64,000 nucleotides of DNA from Orthonyx spaldingii. Its lineage: Eukaryota > Chordata > Aves > Passeriformes > Orthonychidae. Position numbers and translations under genes: made by a program. The notes under the pieces are model-generated. The model saw only the letters and a list, made by a program, of their open reading frames with translations, was not told the origin of the DNA and did no database searches. The stretch spans positions 224,595 to 288,594 of the forward strand of contig VZTJ01000638.1 in NCBI GenBank assembly GCA_013397795.1. The letters are read 5' to 3'. The stretch's first letter is position 1. Every line of letters begins with the position of its first letter. This document shows positions 24,500-35,700 of this stretch, piece by piece.

Positions 24500-24684
24500 A
24501 GCCGGCGCCTCCGGAAGGGCGCGGCAGAACTACATCGCCCAGCGTGCCCCGCGCGGGCGGGCGCGGCGGGCGGAAGCGGGGCCGGGCCGGGTGCGAGGCG
24601 GCGGCGGCGATGGGCGGTGGGTGCCGGGCCGGGCCGCGCCGGCGGGCGCTGACGGGGGACGGGGCTGAGGTGGGGGGGTACGGC
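24500..24684 (+). promoter_or_regulatory. CpG-island promoter of CLDND1 (cut by the gap)
   Basis: The sequence is very GC- and CpG-rich up to the edge of the run of N. It contains an ETS-type CCGGAAG (24511-24517), a second GCGGAAG-like element near 24570, and a ZNF143-type site. It has no TATA box, as expected of a housekeeping promoter. CLDND1 is the next plus-strand gene. The transcription start and first exon may lie here or inside the gap. An ATG at 24610 in good context opens a Gly/Arg/Ala-rich frame that runs into the gap and cannot be evaluated. Confidence 0.7.
24529..24550 (+). promoter_or_regulatory. ZNF143/SBS-type promoter motif
   Basis: The site reads ACTACA-N3-CCCAGCGTGCC. This matches the vertebrate ZNF143 site ACTACAnnnCCCAGCATGCC in spacing and in all but one fixed base. 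Such sites mark CpG-island promoters of broadly expressed genes. Confidence 0.75.
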
Positions 24685-25063
24685 NNNNNNNNNNNNNNNN
24701 NNNNNNNNNNNNNNNNNNNNNNNNNNNNNNNNNNNNNNNNNNNNNNNNNNNNNNNNNNNNNNNNNNNNNNNNNNNNNNNNNNNNNNNNNNNNNNNNNNNN
24801 NNNNNNNNNNNNNNNNNNNNNNNNNNNNNNNNNNNNNNNNNNNNNNNNNNNNNNNNNNNNNNNNNNNNNNNNNNNNNNNNNNNNNNNNNNNNNNNNNNNN
24901 NNNNNNNNNNNNNNNNNNNNNNNNNNNNNNNNNNNNNNNNNNNNNNNNNNNNNNNNNNNNNNNNNNNNNNNNNNNNNNNNNNNNNNNNNNNNNNNNNNNN
25001 NNNNNNNNNNNNNNNNNNNNNNNNNNNNNNNNNNNNNNNNNNNNNNNNNNNNNNNNNNNNNNN
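24685..25063. other. Assembly gap (379 N)
   Basis: An unbroken run of N. It starts inside the CpG island and ends in normal-composition sequence. The length may be an estimate. Reading frames that appear to cross it are artefacts. Confidence 1.
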
Positions 25064-25124
25064 GTGAAGTGATTTCAGAGTAGAATGATCATCTCCAGAT
25101 ATTCGGTTTGCTCTCTGCTTGTAG

Positions 25125-25298
25125 GTCACTTGTTGTGAACTGGTGGTGTGGAAGAAGCTGAATGAATGGAACAGGGCAGAAGGGAAGTTTGCGTTTCATG
25201 CTCTCCTCTGGCCACAGGACGCAAAGAACACTGTGCCTCTGAAGTGACCTGGAATCATTGGAGCTGTGTGTCCTGAGGGACTCTGAGCATCCCTGAAG
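25125..25298 (+). other. Possible 5' untranslated exon of CLDND1
   Basis: A stretch bounded by a pyrimidine-rich acceptor (CTTGTAG|GTCACTT) and a donor (CTGAAG|GTAAAA). It lies just downstream of the CpG island and has no open frame into CLDND1. Mammalian CLDND1 has alternative 5' UTR exons. This is a splice-site guess without transcript support. Confidence 0.3.
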
Positions 25299-28200
25299 GT
25301 AAAAAAGAGTTTGATAGTCATCTTTCCTAACCTTTTGTTGCCCCGACTATCGAACGGATCCCATTTGGTGCTGTTGGTAGCCCTCTCCCCATTTTTGCAC
25401 CTTCTTGTAGGCCTTCTGCCTAATCCCTTTTTGACTGCAAGCATGTTTCCTGGGAGAATACCAGCGAATGCAGCCTTCCTCTTTTGTGATGTCACCTAAA
25501 AGGAGTTTCTTAAATGTGGTGGCCCACTGTTGGCTGAAAGGAATGACCGCAGTAACAAGATAAAAATATGCATGTTTTTGTATTCCCTCCTGCCATGGTA
25601 CAGTAATTTCCTACAAAGACTGTTCAGTCTTCTTTCTTAGAGTTGTTTTTTTGCCAGAATATTTGCTTTTGTTCTGTTCTCTGGGGTTTTTTTCCCGACT
25701 CTACTGACTTGCTCCCTTTGTTTTTCCCTTCTTTGAAGTGCATGCAATGTAGTCATTCTGTTGAATATTGCTTCCAGTTTAGCCTTTGCATTTGCTTTGA
25801 TCTCTTTTCAAAATTTTTATTTTTTTTAAATTTAAAAATTTTTACATGTCTCGCTTCTTTTAAAAAAATGAATATAATTACAACATTTGTTAAGCACTTT
25901 TGCCTGTTTACAACCACCTAGTGTTGTCTTAAATTTGTTGCATAGCTTAGTTTCAGCTGTAACTTGTTTGAAATAGCTTCTGTTAGACAAAAATGTGCTG
26001 TCAGAGCTATATGAACAAACCTGTTAAAACAATGAAGCCTCTTGTTGATAACCTGTGAAGAAAAAGCATTTTTCTTTGTTACCAATCTTTATGTCTTTAT
26101 AATTAGTGTCATCTTTGGTAGTAGTAATGCTATTTTTTCATAGGTAAACTTATTCTAAAGCACCTCCTACACATTGTTCTGCACAGAATCTTTTGCAAAG
26201 CGTGGCATTAATCCCATAAACACACAGTGTATTTCTTCATGGTCTTCTCTGGTAACTATTTCTTACTGACTCTGCTTGCTGCTCCTTTTGAGCTCTGCAT
26301 GGGGCTCGCAGGATGGTTCTCTCTTTTGAAAGGGCACCGCATTTAAGGGGGAGTGTGTCTCCTGTAAATGAAGATGCAGTGGATATGCACAGTGAATGGG
26401 CAGGGCAGTCAAGTCTGCTCCAGTGGCAGGAAAAACTGGTTCAAGCTTTGCATAAAGAGTTGTAGAGTTCTTTTCTGTAAGTAGTTGAAGTGTTAGGCAG
26501 AAGCATGGAGGGGACCTTTATTGTAAGGAATTGGGGGTCCACTCTTGCCTTGTCACTGTTCAGTCCATACTGAAAGTCATTTTGGGACAAATGCCACACA
26601 AAGCCACCTGCGAGACCTTGGGGTCTGTAGCTCCCTCGGCTGCTCTCTATCTGTGCTTGCAGTTACATTACAAGGGTTGAATGTCAGTAGATTGCCATGT
26701 CCCTTTTACCAAGTGGATAATGAACACTGGGCAATGCTTTAATTTTCTGTTTGGTGATTAAGCCTTCATTTTGCTTGTGAACTGTCCTTGGTTGCCAGCT
26801 GACATCAACTCTGCCATGTTCACAGTACGCCAGCACACAGAAGGCTGGTCAGAAGTGTGTGGTTGTTTTTTAATGGTGATCTGGTAGGGATACTGCCAGC
26901 ACCAGTGTTCTGCACCTGGCAGCAGGGATATGTAGCTGAAAGTAAGACTTTTGGGCCAGTTCTTTTCTTTCTCTGTGTTAGGTATAAAGTTGATAGGGTT
27001 TTGTCCTTGTCAGCATTTATATTGAAAGGCAGTGACAGCAGATCAGTGGCCCAGGGTTACATTGTTTTTCACCAGACACTATGAGGATGGAGCTTGTGGA
27101 TTTTTGTGATCCTTCCACCCAGAGAGAGCCCTTTCTAAAGAGAGGAGTCTGTTGCAGAGGGTTCCTCTTGCAGTAGATGTGATCGCAATACAGTGGAAAA
27201 TCCAGACCAGCCTGCTCACCAGCCTGTTCTGCTGCTTGCTCTGGGAGTGATCTGCTCAGCTCTGAGCTCAGCTGGGCAGAAACTTTGGCCTTGGAGGTGC
27301 CACTTGCCCTCTTTGTTTCTGGGGAAGTGTGTGGAGAGAAGGGGATCCCTCAGTTAACTCAGTAGGACAGAATGGTGAGGTCAGATGTCAGATACAGTGA
27401 CATGCTCTCCCCATCCTGTCCATCCCATATCCTGTGTACCTTGAGCAAGATGCTGAGATATGGAAGGAGAGTGGAAGTACATAACCAGGACACTGCACAG
27501 AGAATTTGCTTCCAAGTCTGGGCTTGATTCTTTGTTTTCTACATAAATAAGCCCTGATACGATGTGTTCTTCCTCTCAATATTTCTATTAATTTATAAAA
27601 GTTTACAGCTTGTAGATTATTATTTAAGTACAGTTGTGGTATGCAAACTTTGCAGTATTTTAAATGGGTGTTTCTTGTCAGTTCACCAAAAATCAGTTCT
27701 GTTCTTTCTCATCACCAAGGATGCAGTTCAAGGATGGATATTGCAGAGCGTGTGCCTCATTTAATGTGGAAATGAAGCATAGGCAGTGATATGGGAACAC
27801 ATAATTTCTCCTCATTAGGCAGCTTCAGAAGAATAGAGGAGCAGATGGAGGGGAAAAGAAATAAGAATGGTATTGTTAACAGCAAACATTGATGCCTTTG
27901 AGATTCCCTTTGTTAATTTGCAACTTGTTTCTTAGTTCAGAATTTCTTACTGACAAGTTTGATGTGAGGCACTGGTGTTTTTCCTTGTCAGTGTTGAGGT
28001 TTAAGGCACTTGCTGTTTCCAGTTGCGGTTCATTCAGTTGCAAAGAAAGTAGACCAAAATATTTTGATCAAAGTGTGTGGGAGAAGGGAGGTAGAGCAAG
28101 CAGTAGACAAGAGCTGATTAGATAGTAGCTCCTGCCACCAGCCTACCTCTAGCTGCTGAACTAGTTTCAATTTTTTTTTCCCCTGGCAAGTGCCGCAAGC

Positions 28201-29219
28201 CTGATTCATAATAATCCATAAATTTAATCAAGCACAGAAAGCACATGAGAACAACTGGCATCTGAGAGGAGTCCTCTGGCATATTGCATCCACAAAACAT
28301 TTCTTGTATTGCCAATCATTTGTTCATTAAAGTTATGGTACTGTCATAAGCATAAGCATGTGTGGTATTTGTATTTTTCCCATGCCTCCTTTGACCCTAA
28401 ATCTGTGCTGTTTGGGAGCACGACCCCACAAAGGAGGGTGTAAATGACCCCTGAGAGAGGGACACAGAACAAAGTCCTTGTGGGAGCATATGAAGGCCTT
28501 TCAGTTTTGTCACCTTGTTCCCATGGACCAGGGCACCCCTCTGCATTGTTCTAGGTCTTCAAAAATACCATGGTATGTATTGTGGCATTATTGCAGCATT
28601 TATCATAATTTCCAAATTTGTCTTCCAGTGCTTCCTTCATGTTCTGCCTCTAGTGCCTAGATACATTCCTCTCTTCCCTAAAGGCATTCCAGCACCTTGG
28701 CAATGCTGCCCTTTTGTGAGCAGCCTGGAAGAGCTTTTTTGGCATGCCTGTGATTCTTCTTTGCTGTAAACACAAGCTGTGAAAGCCGTATGGGGTGGCA
28801 GGCTAAAAATAACTTCTACCCTTGGTAATCTCTTAAGGAAAGATAAGTCTTCTTTCTGGGTGTTGTGGATGGAGTCTCTGACGTTCCCTACAATCAGGAT
28901 CACAAATGGCAGGGAGCTGTGTCATCTGCTTTGGGGACAAATTGGTGTTGTACTGTCAGTTGCTGTGTCAGGGTGAGCAGCCTGTGCAGTGTGGCTGGGA
29001 GAGCACACTCTTCAGGATATTGTCCCTGCTTGGAACTTGCAGATCCAGTGGATGCTGACCAGCACCGTAGATTTGCTCTCAGTGTTCTTTGAATCCAGCA
29101 GGTAGGAAAAGGAAGGCATGCATGTCCTGAGGGGGCTGATGTCACTGTTTGGCACTGCTGGGATAACTTTGTCTGCACTTCCAGAAGCGTTGCTCACTTG
29201 GCGCTGTGTCCCCACCCAG
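25299..29219 (+). other. CLDND1 5' intron (inferred), no other gene seen
   Basis: The region between the CpG-island promoter and the acceptor at 29219 is AT-rich in its first half. I recognised no exon, RNA gene or repeat family in it. Confidence 0.5.
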
Positions 29220-29228
29220 GGCGCCATG

Positions 29229-31653
29229 ATGGATAACCGGTTTGCTACGGCGCTGGTGATCGCCTGCGTGCTCAGCCTCATCTCCACCATCTACATGGCA
29301 GCCTCCATTGGCACTGACTTCTGGTACGAATACCACACCCTGTCCCCAGCCGAGAATGTTAGTGAAGCTGGCAGAAGCATCTGGGAGGAGTTTGTCAGCA
29401 AAGATGCAGATGAGAAGACCTACACAGATGCGCTCTTCCGGTGCAACGGCACGGTCGGATTGTGGCGGAGGTGTATCACTGTACCCAAAAACTCTCACTG
29501 GTACAGCCCACCAGGTATCTCCAGAGCAATTATCACTTCCCTAGCTTGTCTGGGGTGCTGTGTGCTACCTTCCTCAGAACAGATTTGTGCCACTTTGTTC
29601 CTGCAGAAGGCTTGTTTCTAGCTTATGCTTTGGTTGGTTGGCTTTTTAATAAAGACAGTCCAGACTTTTAAAGAAGCAAAGGGCAAAATGGTCTGTAACT
29701 GTCAGTGCTGCAGTTTCTGGCTTTGACACATGATACTTGATCTAAATTTAGTCTTACGAGCTTGATTTTTATTTTGTCTCAGCTGTCTAGTTGGGGATAC
29801 ATTTATAGTTGCTCTACCAGTTACTATATTTTTAGGACAGATCCTGGGATCCAGCAATGGAATACAGACACTACTTTATCAAGGAGGCACTCATTCCTTT
29901 TAGTTAGTCATTCACTTTGTTCACGTCACAGATATCCCACCATTGCATCAGCATATCTTGGATTCCTTGAATGGATATGGAGTGAAATATTTGTATTATT
30001 TTTCAAAATCGTTGGGAGATAAAATGTATGGTAAACAATTATTTTAATTGCTTCAAAGTCGGTTTTGGGTACTTATTGTGTGAACCCCTTCATTTTGAAC
30101 CCTCTTAAAGATGTACTTTCAACTACATTTTCTGGAGAAAAAGACATTACATTAACTACTTTTTTTTTTTCTTCTCATGAAAATACTTATTTTGGAAGAC
30201 ACTTAAAACAGTTCTCAAAGCAAAATCCAAGTGGGGTGGGAACTTGGTGTAGACAAGCGAATCTTTCATGTTCTTTAAATAGGCTTTTCTATCTCATATT
30301 TGATGTAACTGTTATGAGGAGACTACATTCTGCACGTGGAGATAAGCACAGCTCAGTTAAGGGCACCTGAGCACAAGAGTATGTGGCAACATAGTTGAGC
30401 ATCACATGCCACCACATTACTTTTCCAGTCTGTCACACATGGCACAGTTCTCTGTGGATAATCCAGGGAAGCTTGAAGATTCTGCATGTTGGAATGCTGT
30501 CCCTTAGTGTAGTACCTTGTAACAGATATGTGCCAGCTACATCATAGGAAAACATCTCCAGATCTGTTTGGAGAGGTAATTTTTTTTTACAAATGGAACT
30601 CAGAGGAGCTTCCTAGCTCAAATCATTGGGAAAGAGCATTTGAAAGGGGGGAAGGAGGGTTGACGGGAGACAACTAATGCTAACTTTTTCTTTTTTTCCA
30701 CCCTCAGAAACTGATATGACTACAAACTGCATCAGTTTCTCCCTCTCTGATCAGTTTGTAGAAAAGTACATAGAGCCTGGAAATCACAACAGTGGCACGG
30801 ATTTGAATCGGACTTGTAAGTGTCTTTCACTTCTGGCAGATAAACAAGTAGAATTTAAAAAAGATGTTTCTCAAATACAGTCAACAGCGAGGAAAGTTTC
30901 TGTGTCTTGCTCACCTTTTATTGTTTATTACAGTAGCACAGGCAGTAGGTCAAAGTTTAAAAGGAAGACATAGATGTGTTAGCAAGGGTTTTGCCTATGA
31001 ATGCGGTACAGGGATTTGCAAGTTAACAAATTAAGTTGTTTCTGCTTCAATGGAGGCTTTGGTCCTTTTTGGTTATGAGTGTAGAATGCCTGATGAAGCA
31101 GAAAGAGCAGGGTAGAAGGGAACGTAAGACGCTGGGAGCAGATCTGTTTCTAGCACTTCTTCAGCAAACTTGGCTTGTGTGTTTCTTTCACATGCAGATC
31201 TCTGGCGACTGCAGTTTCTCCTGCCCTTTGTCAGCATTGGCCTCATGTGCTTTGGGGCTCTGATTGGGCTCTGTGCTTGTGCCTGTCGCAGCCTTTACCC
31301 GGCCATTGCCACTGGAGTCCTGCATTTCCTAGCGGGTGAGTGTCCTGCCCTCCTCCTCCAGAAGCTGAGAGTACCCCCTGGAGCTCTCACTGCGTTGGTG
31401 AGCTCACTGTGCTCTGCCACTTCCCTCCCCAGGGCTGTGCACGCTGGGCCTTGTGGGCTGCTATGTCGCTGGGATCGAGCTGCTCCACAGGAAGCTGCCT
31501 CTGCCGGAGGACGTGAGGGGGGAATTCGGCTGGTCCTTCTGCCTCGCCTGTGTGTCGGCACCTTTGCAGTTCATGGCAGCTGCTCTTTTCATCTGGGCAG
31601 CTCGCACCAACAGGAAGGAATTCACCCTCCTGAAAGCCTACCGTGTGGCATAA
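29229..31653 (+). CDS. CLDND1: Claudin domain-containing protein 1, four coding exons
   Basis: Coding exons are 29229-29514, 30708-30815, 31198-31335 and 31433-31653. All junctions are GT-AG and the phases join to 250 residues; human has 253. CLDND1 is a four-pass plasma-membrane protein of the PMP22/claudin superfamily, linked to cell junctions and endothelial barrier. The N-terminus MDNRFATALVIACVLSLIST is TM1. A long first extracellular loop carries the claudin signature GLWRRC (77-82) and Cys103. TM2-TM4 fall at about 138-161, 166-190 and 211-233. The tail ends LKAYRVA. Sequons are at Asn43, Asn73 and Asn129. Two ATGs stand in tandem (29226 and 29229); the second gives the MDNRF start usual for the family, the first would add one Met. 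The coding exon begins at 29220 after CCCACCCAG. Cys72 lies beside the Asn73 sequon, where the human protein has Tyr, and could add an unpaired thiol. Confidence 0.96.
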
Positions 31654-32647
31654 GTGCTGCTACAGCAGCCTGGGGTTTCCATGTTAGAGCCTCGTCTCCC
31701 CCCCCAGCCCTCACTACTTTTTTCTTTTTCCTAGTATTTTATCACGTACTGCATGCTTCTTGCCAGTCAAGACAATTTAGCCTGCAGGCCCTGAAGACAA
31801 AGACCTCTGGGCTAAATGACCAAACCCTGCCAGAAGTCTGCAGAACTTGAACAGGTTTTTTAATTGGGTTTTTTTAAGAATTATTATTTTTTAAGCTATG
31901 TTTGGTTGTTGACAATTCCCCTTAGTTAGGTGTACATGCCCCTTCCTAATTTCATTACTCTGTCAGCCTGGAGGAAATAGAAGTGGTGTTGTGGGGTGGA
32001 AGAGACATAGGAAGAGGTGCAGGTACGCAAGGATGGGAACCTCAGTGCACAAATAATACATAATCAGGAGCTGTCTTCTGTGTGACTGAAGTAGGCAGTA
32101 CGTACAGGGAGCACTTAAGAGACATGGGGGAATTCAGAAACCCCTGATACAGAAATACTGCAACTAAACCAGTCTGAAGCTCAGCTCTGGGTCTCCTATC
32201 ATCACTGGTTTGCTGCGTTTTGTGGCATCTGCCAAAACTGCTGGAGGCAGAGCAGGCAGCTGTGGCAGTGTCTGTACAGCACACCCTCCTCAATGCACCC
32301 TGAACTTGCTTCTGCCGAGGAGTGGGATGAGATGGCCATCATGGAGCTCTGTCCTGCTGTAGCTCCACTGCTTCCAGGACCCAGGCTAGTTTGGTATCTG
32401 CACTACGTGTGATTGTGCACTCTGATCTTAATTTGTGGTGCTTTTGCTTGATGTGGAATAAGGCTTTCTTCTCTCTTGTTGGAAACGACCTCCTCACAAG
32501 TTTTTTGGTTTTAATTTGGTTTAGTGTATGTGTGTATATGTACATATATAAACTTTAACTTTTTTTAAACGTTGCCTGTTTATCCTATGTAGCACACAAC
32601 AGGGTTTTTTTTAAAGGTGCTGCTCCTTCCCCATCATGTTTAAATTA

Positions 32648-32676
32648 AATAATAATAATAATAATAATAATAATAA
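32648..32676. repeat. (AAT)n microsatellite
   Basis: About nine to ten AAT units. The last units merge into a canonical AATAAA, so repeat length changes move the probable CLDND1 polyadenylation site. Confidence 0.9.
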
Positions 32677-32677
32677 A
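32672..32677 (+). terminator. Candidate poly(A) signal of CLDND1
   Basis: AATAAA at the end of the AAT repeat, about 1.0 kb after the CLDND1 stop. No better plus-strand hexamer was noticed between 31653 and here. Confidence 0.5.
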
Positions 32678-32700
32678 GACTCAGAAATTTTCAGCATTGC

Positions 32701-35700
32701 ATGAATCTGATGGGAGGGTGAGGGAATGATCTAAAGTGGATTTTACTTGGGGAAAGAAGAGCCAGTGTCTAGATCATTCTCTGTTTTCATGGAAATGTCA
32801 CCAGAAACGATGACGTTAGATTGGATTTTTAAAATTAAATTCTTGGGCTCCTGCTAACTTTAAATTTTCTCTTGCTCATCATTGGTGGTCACAACACCCC
32901 ATAATTTCTAATTAGTTTAAAAATGTTATATTTATTCAAAATCACTGCAACTCTAGCCAGACTGGGTGACATGTCATATCTAGAAAACAATGTTCCAAGA
33001 CTCGACTTTAATTCTGAGGCCTTAACTCACCTTGTTTCCTTATTCCATGCTTAATCAAAGAAGTATGCCTTAGGAGAAATAATTCCTGACAAAACAAGTG
33101 ATGGCAAGGATTCTATGGGACTCTGATGATGAGAATGACACAGAAATAGGCATTTTATCTCATGGTTGTTTTTCTATTGTGCTTTGTGCCTTTTTGCCTT
33201 TTTTTTTTTTTTCCTAGTAGGTGTTTCTACCCAAGCTATGTTTGCTGGGTCAGCAAACAACCCTAGTCATGATTTCCCTGAAGATAGGGTAAAACAGCTT
33301 GTGTAATTTCTTCTATTTTTTTTCTCAAGTGTGTGATAGGGTTCTTTTATTGTCATCATTGGAAAGTTTATGAAGTAAAACAGATGATGATAAAAACCAG
33401 AATCACTGAAAAAAGCAACGATAGGCCATTCAAGATAATCCTCTTTCTCCTGCTGTTGAGTAATTTTTTACTTTTCCTCCTTAAACAGCCTCCTTTCCTC
33501 CCTACAATGTCTAGGCCAGTTGTAACTTTGTGATAGGGGAGATACTTTTGTGCAGTATCTGAGAGTAAATGAATATCTGTGCTGCCTGATCTGTACTGAT
33601 AGGGTGCTTTTTCAGAGCACTTAATTATCCTGACTTAGATAAGGCCCAACTGCTCAGCTTGTCATGTTCCTCATTTGCTAGAATTACTAGGGCACATAAG
33701 CCTCAGCTTGGGTCAAAAGGACTGAAGTTGCTATTCTGCAGTTTGAGAGGAAACACTGCTGCTGATTTTATCTAGTACAATTTATGGGGTTTTTTTCTTT
33801 TTTTTTTCAGGACCTGGCAGAATGATTGTATTGTGTGATTTTAATCTGAGTAATGGAAATCCCGTGTCCTCACTCTCTCTTGTATGGGACACTTATTTTT
33901 CTGAAGTGTAAAATCTCTGTTTTCAAATGTTGACTTTCTTGCTTCCAAAAGAAGAATTGTTATAGGGAGAAAAGGGAATGTTAGAGGTGCTGTCAGTCTT
34001 TTCTTCCTTATTTTAAATACCAGCAAAACCAGGATTGCCTGCTTGTGTCTGTGCCTGAGACAAATGTTTCTTGTTTTCTCTACAGAGAAATGAAGAAAAG
34101 AGGCTTTAATTGAGCCTTGATTTGGACCATTTTAATTAAGATGAGGGACACCTTTCAGATTTGGTGGGGGATTTTTTCTCTTTTGCTGTTGTGTAAAGAT
34201 TTCTTCATCAGAGTGGATCTTGGAGAGAGGCAAATCTCACTCAGAAAGAGGACTGGCCCTCTCTGCTTGGGGTGGTGGATCTGTGTGTCAGTATCTTGCT
34301 TTGTAAATGTGTGTTTTGCTCAAGGTGAGCAAAAGGGAGCAAGAAGAGTTCTTGGCCTGCTGGCTTGGGTCCACTAAATGGCATTGGAGGACAGAACAAC
34401 AGAGGAGATACTGAGGATGGAGTAATTCTGTAAAAGGTAATTAAGCACACTAACCAACAAATAATGAGAGTGTGTGACACAGGGCCTTCACACTGACAGA
34501 GCCTCATGCCTCGTTCAGAGGCTGCATTCCAGAAGAACGTGAGGTGTGTGTGTGTTTGTGGTCACATATGTGTGTGCAAATGCAGACAGCCTTGCTCAAA
34601 AAAGTAAGGAGGGCTTCCGCTCACGAAGATGAAAGGCTGTATTTGTATTCCTCAGTATTTTGTGGTCTGACTGTGGAATATGTTTGCTGATACTGGTTCA
34701 GTGCTGAAGGTAGGGATGGGGCAGATACAGTCAGATGAAAATAGATGAAAAAAGGGGGTGTTGTGTGTCTGTGCACAGGGAAAATGGCACACATCTCTAA
34801 CACTGTTGTATTGGCTGGTGAAAGTGAAGAGAAGGGATATCAAAGGAAAAGGAGAAACGAGGAGGAGTCTGGACTGAGCGTGAGAACTGAGAACTCTTGG
34901 CACTACATGGGAGCAAGTTCCCAGGACTCAGCACGAACTCCCCACTTGGCATTGAGTAGCCAGGATAGCAAAGGCCAGCTGCTGCTCCTGCACCACTCAC
35001 AGCTCCGTCACAGTGGTGGCTTAGGTGGGTCAATTGTCCTCCTGTGCTTATGAGAAGCTCCTAAAGGTTCTGGTCCCCAAATCTGAGGTCAGCAAGCTGC
35101 ATTTCAAACATGCTGCTGTGTGACACTCTTCCTCACAGGCTTGGGTTTGTTTTCCTGCTGACTCTGTGAAATCTCTGGGAAAGCAGGACTAGCAGAAAGC
35201 TTCACAGATCAATAAAGTTTCTAGCCTCTTTTTTTTTTTTCCCTTCAAATGGATGTTTTACCCATTCTCTCCCCATGCTCTAGCAGTTCTGAGAAGGGAC
35301 TGATCAATGAAGCTGCAAAGAGGGGGTTTATTACTGTGTCTATAAGGACAGCTCCTGCTGGTATTAGAGATGGCTGAAAACAGAATAGTCAATCCCATTT
35401 CCTTACTTTAATAAAAGTGTAAGGAAGTAAAAAGCAGTATAGAGCAGACACAAAATACTGGTTTGTTGTGTAAAGGGGACAGTTTACCACGTACAAAAGT
35501 AATGATACATTTTGGGTGCAATTGATAGGAGAGTCCTGGGTGACCCAAGAGGCCCTTCTACATCTCGTCATGCCAGAACCTATGATCAGATTTTCCTTCT
35601 GGATCATGCTGGCCAGGTGATCCTTTCCTCAAAGAAGGTCTGTTGCAGTCTTTTTGCTGTGGTGATAATGAATGCCTCCTCTCTCCTCATCTAAAATACT

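Larger units (their letters stand above)
31654..32700 (+). other. CLDND1 3' UTR (predicted)
   Basis: Non-coding sequence after the stop codon up to the AATAAA embedded in an AAT microsatellite near 32677. T-rich stretches occur near 31860 and 32550. The end is inferred from the poly(A) signal only. Confidence 0.5.

Noticed and set aside
24409..25129. Apparent long frames of about 200 residues on both strands across the gap
   Set aside because: Most of their length is N. They are artefacts of translating the assembly gap.
31170..31850. A 226-residue frame covering CLDND1 exon 3
   Set aside because: Only 31198-31335 is coding. The frame reads through the GTGAGT donor into intron and continues out of phase with exon 4.
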